Source: Smittium culicis (Eukaryota; Kickxellomycota; Harpellomycetes; Harpellales; Legeriomycetaceae). Taken from it: a DNA stretch of 17,677 bases. The notes below the pieces were generated by a model that saw only the letters and a list, made by a program, of their open reading frames with translations, was not told where the DNA came from and did no database searches. Position 1 is the stretch's first letter; each line of letters starts with the position of its first letter. This document shows positions 1 to 9,400 of this stretch, piece by piece. The position numbers were made by a program, and so were the translations under genes. The DNA lies in contig LSSN01000638.1 in assembly GCA_001970855.1 (NCBI GenBank), positions 1 through 17,677 of the forward strand, given 5' to 3'.

Positions 1-435
1 ACAAGCTCTAACCAAACTCTACAATGACTAATTTCTACACTGTTATTAGTCCACACCACCTAAAACTCAACTTAAATCAAACACTGATCGCAGTCTACAC
101 TGCCTCTTGCCCAATATTACCTCAACTCTATACAAAAATAACACTCTCGCAACGCCTAAAATAATCTACCCAGCTAAATCACAGCTATACACCAATTCTA
201 CTCAATACCCGCTCAATCTATACTATTAGTCTTCACTACACTACTCTGGCACATTTCCAACTAAAAATCTACTCTAATATACCCCAATCCGACGATTTCT
301 GTATATCATCTCGACTTTAGCTCAGCTAGATCCCAACTATACAATTACTCAACTCTACTCTAAATCAAAACCAACATATCTATATTATTACACTACCCCA
401 GAACGATACCATCTATACACTTACTATACACAACC

Positions 436-600
436 AAATATCAAAAGAAAATATAAATCTATTCATCAATAAAAGCGAACTTATATATGAGTAAAAAAAA
501 TAGATTATAATCAATTTCAATTCTAATTATAGTCCTAATATATTATAACTCAACAATAACATAAGCAATTTAAAACCTGGAAAAAAATTTCTAGATCTAC
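436..600. other. AT-rich interruption within the 11-bp field
   Basis: Here the C-rich repeat words thin out and are replaced by A/T-rich sequence with more purines, including an A8 run near 494-501 and an A7 run near 581. The edges are gradual, and I see no terminal repeats or target-site duplication. It may be a more heavily decayed patch of the array or a small unrelated insertion. I recognise nothing coding in it. Confidence 0.35.
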
Positions 601-2042
601 ACGTAATTATCACAATCCTACCCATACTCTATGCATGTACTACCCTAACTATTCACATACTATATCACAACTCAACAAAATCTAAAAACAAACTAGACCC
701 TCAACGAAACCCAAACTTCATAACAAACTTTATAGTTACTCTGCAATTTAAAAAACCACCTCAATACTCACAAATCACTTACTCGACACATACTCAATCC
801 CAATTCATTTACAACTGAATGCCAACTAAGCCTCATAACTATCTTAACATACCCCGAAATCGCCCAAATCTCACATCATCTTTACACCTGGTCTACTTAT
901 TTTCAATCCTAGCTCTAACCATAATCGACTCGAAATGAAACAGCCAATCCTCAAAAAAATACAAAATCTCTTCACCATCTCACCTCATTCACATTACTAA
1001 CTCTAAATCTACTCTGAACCTTCTCAACCCCTACAATATTCACTCAACACGTATTATACCCGAATAAAACCTCAACTCTACACCCACTCTATTCAATAAA
1101 TAATAAAAATCAATACATACTTTAAATTAACCAAACCTCAACTATAACTCACCTCAATTTCAACAAATAATTTATTCTACACTAAATTTATCCAATCTCA
1201 GCCATTCAAAATCTCAACTCTACTCCTAATAACCCCAATTTGATCACATATACTTCTCATATTCATTATTTCGATACACCTAAAATTAGATATGTAAATC
1301 GTATTTACCCGATCTCAAAACAACTCTACCCAAATTATATTAATACTTTACACCTACACCTACTCTAACACAACCCACTTCCTACACCACACCTACAAAA
1401 AACCACCTTAACTCCAACTCGACACTTAATACATAGAAATTCACGCCCAATTCTACACTAAACCAATCCAAAGTCAACACCATCCAGACTCTAAACCAGT
1501 TCTAGACAAAATATACATTAACTAAATTCGGCGCTAGCTCGATCCCAAATCTAGATCAGCGCATATATACCCTTGTTCAATCTCTAAATAACACTGAATT
1601 ATCGATAACTTTTCTCCTAAATAACAAAAATTTGAATCCCAAAAAAATCTCAACAGGGCGGATAAAATACACTTACTAACTCCTATAACCCCTACTCAAT
1701 CCTAACTCAATTCTTATTCAATCCTTATAATCGTTAAATAATCTCATACTCTCTATCTACACTAATATATCATAAAATCCAAATTTAACACATTTACCAC
1801 TACGAAAACCCGGCTACTAAAACAGCTATAAAGAAACTATACAACTTTCACTAACATTTAAAACACATCTCGACATCAAATCTAAATCTAATCAAACATA
1901 ATTCAACCCCAGCGCAACTCCATATAAACAACTCCTTAAAACCCACTTATTAAATACTAAACACCTACAATAAAGCTACAAGTCACCTACAATGAACTTA
2001 TAACGCACATAAAATACATCTAAAATACGCCAATTCTAACCA

Positions 2043-2072
2043 AAAATACCCTAAAATACCCTAAAATACCCC
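2043..2072. repeat. Three tandem 10-bp units, AAAATACCCT
   Basis: AAAATACCCT occurs at 2043-2052 and 2053-2062, followed by AAAATACCCC at 2063-2072. Upstream, AAAATACATCT and AAAATACGCCA are 11-bp relatives of the same unit. The near-perfect identity contrasts with the surrounding decay and suggests a recent local slippage or duplication event. Confidence 0.85.
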
Positions 2073-3069
2073 TTAATAAACCCTTTTGAATCCAAACTAG
2101 ACCAAAAAATAATCAAATAACTTTTTACCGACTCGATGACACATTAATCTTTACTCTATTCCTAATATGCTACAAAAAATCCACGATTAAACATAAAATT
2201 CACACCCATATATTCCAAAATGTTCCCAAATCTACAAACTCATTACATTAAATCAACCATACTTCAGCCACAACTCCAAACCTACTACTTACAATAAAAT
2301 CCGAACTCAACCCCAGTTCAAGCCTGACTTTACCCATATATCTCAAAATCTCTACCAAGTGCTACTACAAATATTCCATAACTCAATCCAGCACAATAGT
2401 TAACTAGACACACCTACGAATCTTCAAATTCATATCCACTCGAAACAAATGCATCCACAATTCTACTCCATAACTTCCCCAGAACACCACTCTCTATAAA
2501 CCAACTATATCCCAAAGCGTTCCCAAATAATCCCTAATGAATTTCCATCAAAACCCCAACTCAACGAATAATTTTCACAAACGATACCCTAACTTCATAA
2601 ATAATGCCCTCCAAAACAGCTTTAAAACTACACCTTCTATTACCCAAATCTAAAACTACAGCTCAATATCTCATCACAGCTATATCTCATCTCAGCCCAA
2701 GCACCAAACAAACTCATCGTATACTGTTAGCCTACTACTTCCCTAAGCTAAACAATTCTTCCCCAACACAACCCAAAAATATCCTTATAGAAACCCAAAC
2801 ACAAAATCTCTGCAATCTTAACACCAATAATAACAAAACTATAACAAACCCGAGCATCTAATATACTCTCATCTCAAGTTATTCAAATGACCAAATCAAA
2901 ACCAAAAATAACCTATCACATCACAAAAGACTCACCTACTATACCCATACTCAAATAAAACTCTACAAATTGATTCACCGCCTTTACCCCAACTAAAACT
3001 TTAACATGATACCAACTATCAAACACTCATTACAGACATCTAAACCTAATACACATCAGAATTACACCA

Positions 3070-3172
3070 ACTCTACCCTTACACAGCATCAACTTATCCC
3101 GACTCTACAAAAAATAAACCAATATAAATCACCAACTCAATCCCACTAAACTCATAATGTTTAACAACTCTA
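3070..3172. repeat. Local 32-33-bp spacing of the ACTCTA/ACTCAA word
   Basis: The word ACTCTA or ACTCAA starts at 3070, 3102, 3135 and 3167, giving spacings of 32, 33 and 32 bp. These are close to three 11-bp units. This supports the 11-bp register in a stretch where single units are too diverged to see, and hints at a local trimeric higher-order arrangement. Four occurrences are too few to prove a 33-bp unit. Confidence 0.5.
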
Positions 3173-3928
3173 TATCTAATCATCCATAATTACAGATCAT
3201 TTAAACAACTACGTCATCAACTAACCCACAACTATACCACAACTATACATCTACTTATACCAAATATACAGCGTAAAATCAACGAATATACTATAACTCA
3301 AACCTAATCAAATATATCTATTTCCCAACAGTATAATTCTAGATCTTATACAAACTCTCAAATGCTACTCCTACACACACGGACAACATTACAACTATAA
3401 TACAAAAAAACACCAACACATCCCAATCGATAATCCTAATCCACATATACAGAATACGTACATAAACCCAGCTTAGCCCCAACGTATCACATCCTTGACC
3501 CCAAAAAACCCCCCAACTCACTGAAAACTATACACATACTCAACATCGACTATACCCCACACATCCAAAGCTCTATTAATCATCAACCCCAAATATACTC
3601 CAAATATAACCTCAGGTCCCTCAAATAAAAACCGCCAACTTTCCACCAATTCATAATTTCTAAAATAAATCTACATTCCAATTCTTTAAAACAGAGCTAC
3701 ATCTTTACACAAACCGTAACATATCTCTTCCTCAAATAAAAATCATCTCAGATCAAAATAGACCCACATTCATCCCGAAATACGTGTCTACTATATCCTA
3801 ACATAACACCAACTCTATATAAACACTAACCATACATATCACAAGACATTATAATTTCATCACCTATTCAACTACATCAAATTCAATCCAAAATATACAA
3901 AAAGCTTACAAAAACTCCACACCATTTT

Positions 3929-3972
3929 ATCTACACCAAATCTACACCAACTCATCACCAAATATTCACCAA
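3929..3972. repeat. Four consecutive 11-bp units including two identical copies
   Basis: ATCTACACCAA is present twice in a row (3929-3939 and 3940-3950). CTCATCACCAA (3951-3961) and ATATTCACCAA (3962-3972) follow in exact 11-bp register, and a weaker unit follows at 3973-3983. The invariant part is the trailing ACCAA. This is one of the clearest proofs of the 11-bp unit. Confidence 0.88.
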
Positions 3973-4217
3973 CTCAACAAATGCACTAATCAAAGTCTAT
4001 ACTGAACCATCGCCTACACTATATCTATACTAATACATCTCAACCGCAACAAAACATATTTTATATTCCTTCATTCTCATCCAAAAAACATTTACTATTA
4101 TACTCTAGCCAGTTTAACCTGAATTCTGTAGTTATATTACTCTACCCAGAACCATCCTGATCTCATAACCTACACTGCTAAATTCCATCACATCACCATC
4201 ACCATCATAAATCAAAT

Positions 4218-4338
4218 TATACCCGAATGATGCTCCAATATTACTACAATTATATTCCAATGATACTCCAATGGTACTCCTATTATACGATAATTATACC
4301 CCAAATATATCACAACACTACAACATTTATATCCCAAG
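4218..4338. repeat. Best-preserved 11-bp block, eleven units in register
   Basis: Eleven successive 11-bp units fit without a gap: TATACCCGAAT, GATGCTCCAAT, ATTACTACAAT, TATATTCCAAT, GATACTCCAAT, GGTACTCCTAT, TATACGATAAT, TATACCCCAAA, TATATCACAAC, ACTACAACATT and TATATCCCAAG. The local consensus is TATACTCCAAT. Several units carry G at position 1, unusual for this G-poor field, so this looks like a variant subfamily amplified locally. The exact register over 121 bp makes chance unlikely. Confidence 0.9.
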
Positions 4339-4538
4339 AAACGAATAATTCGACCTCTAACAAATGCGTATTAACTACACCAACTAAACGAATGGGCTTC
4401 AATTAAATCACCACAACTTAATCTGAAACAAATGAATACTCTATATCGACAAAAAATTCATTCGTTATGACCATTTTAAAAACAGAAAATAATCTACCCA
4501 GGAGCAACTCTACCAAATCTAAGTCAATTATAGTCCCT

Positions 4539-4610
4539 AACTCTATCCCAACTATAACCCAACTCAATCCAACTCAACCAAATTCAACCCAACTCTACCC
4601 AACTCTACAC
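4539..4610. repeat. AACTCTACCC block switching from 11-bp to 10-bp units
   Basis: Two 11-bp units (AACTCTATCCC at 4539-4549, AACTATAACCC at 4550-4560) are followed by five 10-bp units: AACTCAATCC, AACTCAACCA, AATTCAACCC, AACTCTACCC and AACTCTACAC, covering 4561-4610. The difference is one C in the C-run, so the unit length changes within a single tract. A 63-codon open frame crosses this block (4467-4658) and is best explained by the repeat. Confidence 0.88.
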
Positions 4611-6778
4611 CATCTACTCGAAAAAATCAACCATATTTCATACATTAGAATACCCTAATTTGACTCCTTACTAAACCCTCAACTCCTCACTTACTCTATG
4701 GCTACTTTATATACCGTAAACACATACTCAAACCCTACAAAACCTTGTTAATACACCTACTACCCTTAATTATATCTCATCTTTCAATTAAACCCAATCT
4801 CAAATCCGATCAAACACATACACTCCAATAAATCAAATCTAACTCAATCCCTAATCGGATAATTATCTTCTCTACGCTTACACTGCTTCTAGTTTACACA
4901 TCTACCCCAGTTCATACCCAAATCAACCACATTATCCATCAAAATCAAAAATAACAACTCCAATCATGCCTCATAACATCACATTAACTAAACGAGATTT
5001 TCTCAACACCGACAATAAATCTACTCTACATCAATACTAAGCATACTACATTCTATCTTATCCCAATCTCTATATCAACATAATATACGCATATTCAACT
5101 TAATCCTAGCATTACGGCTGCTAAAATGAATCCCATCTTAAACCAAATTTAACTTGCACATAACACCTACCCTATACCACCTCGTTAACTACTCAACTCA
5201 AATCAATCCCAACTCTATAATAAACAAATACTAACACCAGATCATAAACTACTCAACAGCAACTCAAATACTAATATTCACCTATTAATCACGACTCTAC
5301 AATGACTCAACCACATACAATACTCCAAATCTTACCTAAATATACACAAATTATACTTTTAATCTACCAATTATCATCCCCAGTTAGACACCTAATCAAA
5401 ATGACCCAAAATCGACTCCCAAATTAAAACCTATTCAGCCCCTCCTCAAACCGAAATAAACACATGTTATTTCCCAACTCACTGCTGCTCAACTATTATC
5501 CAAAATATCACATATATTACACCCACTCAGCCCCACTTCAACCAGAATATTTTACTAACTATACCCATATTGTACTCCAAAAATATTCCTATAACACCAT
5601 ATTTCACCTCAAATAATAAATAATTCTACTTCTTATGATCAATATTATCTATATCAAAATATCAGCTAGTCTTATCTTAGTCTAAAAAAACTCTACTCAG
5701 TTGAATCAACTTCTCAACTTATCTATACACATTTACATATATACTCTAACCTAATGCTTAGCCTACTTTTCAGCTACTCTACTCCAACTCCACCAAAGCT
5801 AAACACCTAACCCACAATACCCCCAACTCATCCAATTAACTACACTTACTCTATCTCAACCAACTTGTACTCTACATCAACTCTAATATTTATTAAACCC
5901 AACTAAATGTTACCTATATACTTGAATTAACTCCCCGAATCATCGCATACCCTACATTTTCATCTCTCCAGCATGATTACATACTAAACCCCAACTCATC
6001 ACAATCTCGCTATGAACTTAACCCCAGCTCAACCTCAATTCAACTCCAAAATTAAATCAACATTATTACTTTCAAAAATATACTATTATCGATCAGAAAT
6101 TCAACAATAATTCAAATCTGCTTAAACTTAGTGCAACCACAACTCAAATTAATATCAACACAATCAAGCTCTACATCAATGAATCATTACCCCAAAACAC
6201 TCCCATTACACTCCAACTCAAACCCAAATCTTCACCAATTATACCTAAACTCTACATCATCTAAACGCCAACTATACCCAAAAACATCATCAACTCAACC
6301 GTATATCGCCACTTACTCTATTATAACACTGCCGAATATATACACCCAAGCCAACCCTACTCAACAATACTTCTACACTTATTCTACAAAATTGAATAAA
6401 ATACATGATTACACATTACACCAACTCCACACCTTTTATCCACTGACCAGCCTAAACTCTAATCCATGTTTAAAAAAGCTTAGCCCAAACTCTATAATAA
6501 CTACAATCCAGCAAACCCTAACTAACATAATCCAGCATAACACTTACTCAACAACAACTCATCAATTACTATGATATACGCTATACATGCTATACTTCAA
6601 TTCTAATTCATTTCACCAGATGTAAGAAATCAAAAAAATCACAAATAGACTTCGAGTCTACTCGTATTTTACACGGACTCTACCCCAACAATATAGTATC
6701 GTGCCATAACTCAAACCCATCTATACTATATCTCTAATGATAATTTACAACTACTCTACCCCATCACTTCAAAATCAA

Positions 6779-6799
6779 TTTGGAATCTTAAATTCCAAA
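6779..6799. other. Perfect 8-bp inverted repeat next to an A-run
   Basis: TTTGGAAT (6779-6786) and ATTCCAAA (6792-6799) are perfect inverted copies around the 5-nt loop CTTAA. The right arm runs directly into an A9 run ending in AGCTTTT. Paired G residues are rare in this G-poor field, so the hairpin may be part of an inserted or non-repeat sequence. Its function is unknown. Confidence 0.6.
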
Positions 6800-7198
6800 A
6801 AAAAAGCTTTTACGACCACCTAAAAACATCCCATAGCTATACATAAACTAAACATCTCTAAAAAAACTAAATCCAATTCAAACCAATTCTACCTCAAACT
6901 AGAGTACAATACACCTACTCAACACTTGCACAACCACAACCATATACTGATTATACAATATTGCTTCTCCTACACTACACAAACTAAACCCCATTTAACA
7001 CATAACCTTTTAATCTACATCTAATCTAATACTCTTCACCTAACTATCTTTAAGCAAATTAACCCCCGAATCATCAAAATTTAAGTACTACCTCGTCTTA
7101 TTCCGCTTTACATAAATACATTACTTAACTCTAAGACACTATGAACTTTAATCAATCGGTACACCTGCATAACCACATTACTAACCCTAAAAATAGCC

Positions 7199-7231
7199 AA
7201 TTATACCCAAATTATACACCAAATTTATACC
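7199..7231. repeat. Three 11-bp units, AATTATACCCA type
   Basis: AATTATACCCA (7199-7209), AATTATACACC (7210-7220) and AAATTTATACC (7221-7231) follow one another in 11-bp register. They show that the same unit underlies the field near its right side as well as its middle. Confidence 0.8.
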
Positions 7232-8659
7232 TAAACCAACAAATTTTAACTTAAAATAACGACACATTAGACTTTCTATGAACCCCAATCAAAAAATCCA
7301 AGTGTACAATTTTTCAGGTCATACGATACCTAAACACGTACTCTTACCATTACATATTCTACACCTACTCTACATATCCATTACTCTTACTTTTTCTGAG
7401 CACTTATCCTAATCTTCAGCTACTCTAATCAAGCACAATCAAATCTCTACCACAATCAACCATATTAAACCCCCTGAAATACCCTAACACTAATATTTTC
7501 AATCATATCTTAGCCCCAAATAATTTCAAAATCTACCACGTTCAACCATATCTCAATTTTAGCATACTCTAACATTACTATATTAACCATATACTCCTCA
7601 CTTACTCTAGGCATACTTAACTCGTTGCATTAGGATAAATAACCCAGACTCATCCAGGTCTCTACATCTACTGACCTCAGCTATTACTTGACTTATCCAT
7701 ATCTTAACAACTTTTAAGCTATAACTAATTCGAACTTGACACATCATAATACCACCTCAACACCAACTATAGATCAAGTTATTAAACTCAGATAAATCTC
7801 AAATCCAACTGGCCAACTATGTTTCAAAACCCATTCGCTCTCTAAAAATTGCATTCGCATTACTATACCACTACACTTCCTACCATGTCACTGAATATAA
7901 CCCAAACAATCTTCAAATCAATCTCACCATTCAACTAACTCGAATTCATTACACCATCATCTCATCAACTACAAAATTAACCTCCTACAATATAATTACT
8001 CTCACTAAATTAATTCGCTAAACAAACTCCCCTTAAACTCAACCTCATCACTAAACCTACTTATTCCAAACTATTCATCTTCTTAGCCCTTAATATACAT
8101 CTATTCTAATACTATAATACCCTATTAAAACCTCAACATTAATCCGACATTATCTTTTACCCAAATCTTCTCCACACCTACTCAACTATAAATTACATCA
8201 CCTTTACTACAATAATACACCTAATCAACACCTATTCAACATCTAATCAAATCCTACTAAAATTCTACACAATCCCAGCATATCCCCAACTCTTTTCCTA
8301 CTCTAAATCAAAACGACCACAAATCTAGTCCTACTCTACTCTAAATAAACCACGACCGAAACCTATAATAGACATGCGCTACATCTGTTTAAATCATAGC
8401 TATATCTAATCTGCACCAAGTCTATACAAACTCTTAGCTATCTTCAAACGAATCACAACTAATCTACAACTACTCTAATCGATCATCAACCTAACTTTTC
8501 ACCTAATCTACCATATATATAATCTAACGCTTTGCTTTTTCTGCACCAATTTATATCAACTCCAGTATAACTTTACTCCTACTACACAAAAAACTCATAT
8601 CTATAATATTTCTACTCACCCCAGCACAACCCCATCTACTAATCCATAATCTCCCTAAC

Positions 8660-8678
8660 GCTGCATTTATTCTGCAGC
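8660..8678. other. GC-rich 6-bp inverted repeat GCTGCA/TGCAGC
   Basis: GCTGCA (8660-8665) and TGCAGC (8673-8678) form a perfect inverted repeat around a 7-nt loop. The surrounding stretch (about 8641-8710) has more G than the rest of the field and contains few repeat words. It lies about 100 bp before the array junction and may be a remnant of non-satellite DNA near the domain boundary. Confidence 0.55.
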
Positions 8679-8770
8679 AACAATCTCCAGCGCTTTACCT
8701 GGTCTTCAAATTTATCACCACAAATCAACACCTAATATACCCTTATTAAAACCCAACTCTCCACATGATA

Positions 8771-8900
8771 TAGAAAAAAAAAAACAAAATTCATCTTTAA
8801 TTTTGCTCACACCCCTGCGATACATATATTGAAATCCTTATGACTAGTATAATTTCGGCTTCATTCTCATACTAATTCTCACCTCCAAAATCTCCACCGA
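8771..8900. other. Junction between the 11-bp and 24-bp arrays
   Basis: The junction starts with TAG followed by an A11 run (8774-8784). It continues through AT-rich sequence containing neither the CTCTAC-type 11-mers nor a clear 24-bp register. After about 8900 the sequence becomes richer in T, and words such as ATTCAA, TTCATACTCA and CTCAATT appear with 24-25-bp spacing. The exact breakpoint cannot be placed by eye. No terminal repeats or target-site duplications are evident. Confidence 0.5.
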
Positions 8901-9400
8901 TATATACTCACTGCATATTTTGATTCTTCCTCCTATTCAACTCCCAATTGATACTGAAACTATAATATATATTAGATTTCCTCATAAATCTATTATACTA
9001 TCCACAAATTTTTCTATTCAAATTCATACTCAAGTACGGATTCTATACTCTAATCATTTCCCTATTCATGTAAAATTAAACCTATCAGTTCATCTTCCAG
9101 TTCAACCTCATACTCATATAATTCATATTTCAGCCTATTCGACCACTTACCCGCATCAAACTCACCCCCCAAAGTATACTCCAAAATTTTAGAATAATCA
9201 AAATCAGATATTAACCGAACTCAAATTCCTAATTCAAAATCGCACTTAAGAATCATATATTGCACAATACGCGTCCTCAATGAAATTAATCTACTTGAAT
9301 TACAATAAAATCATTCAACTCAAGGAAATAATATTGTCCAAGTTTATTACCAAAAAATATTAATGAGTCAATCTCATTAATAATCCTGTAGTAAACCCCG
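8900..9400. repeat. Transitional, weakly periodic 24-25-bp repeats
   Basis: Units of 24-25 bp can be laid out here (for example starting at TTCATGTAAAATT and TTCATCTTCCAG near 9065-9090), but they match the later consensus poorly. An open frame of 90 codons (8920-9192) spans the most T-rich part; I do not treat it as a gene because it shows no domain and tracks the repeat composition. This may be the oldest edge of the 24-bp array. Confidence 0.45.

Larger units (their letters stand above)
1..8770. repeat. Degenerate 11-bp satellite field, G-poor strand
   Basis: This is a continuous field of diverged short repeats with a unit of about 11 bp, close to CTCTACCCCAA and its variants (AACTCTACCC, ATCTACACCAA, TATACTCCAAT). 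The given strand is strongly depleted in G: bases 1-60 contain 19 C and 4 G. The 11-bp spacing is clear in islands annotated separately and blurred elsewhere by substitutions and 1-bp indels, with 10-bp units in places. Words such as CTCTAC, TCTACAC, CAACTC and CTATAC recur throughout in one orientation, so the whole stretch seems to share one origin. No gene is supported here: open frames are short, rich in Ser, Thr, Asn, Gln and Pro, and explained by the skewed base composition. It could be a pericentromeric or subtelomeric satellite. Boundaries are approximate. Confidence 0.75.

Noticed and set aside
2604..2861. Open frame of 85 codons
   Set aside because: It is low-complexity (Thr, Asn, Pro, Gln, Leu) and embedded in the degenerate 11-bp field; nothing recognisable.
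3339..3521. Reverse-strand open frame of 60 codons rich in Trp, Gly and Val
   Set aside because: The Trp/Gly/Val richness is what the G-rich complement of this field encodes in any frame; there is no other support.
6131..6574. Open frame of 147 codons, the longest in the window
   Set aside because: It begins with GTG rather than ATG, lies entirely in the 11-bp field, and its product is a low-complexity Ser/Thr/Asn/Gln/Pro/Tyr mixture without a recognisable domain. The low G content removes most TAG and TGA stops, which explains its length.
1..8770. Canonical telomere array (CCCTAA, CCTAA or CCCTAAA type)
   Set aside because: Single CCCTAA words occur by chance, but no tandem run of any canonical telomeric unit is present. 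Only a looser resemblance to a TTGGGG-type G-strand remains and is given as a hypothesis.
8920..9192. Open frame of 90 codons at the start of the 24-bp region
   Set aside because: It is rich in Ile, His, Pro and Thr, follows the T- and C-rich transitional repeats, and has no recognisable domain.
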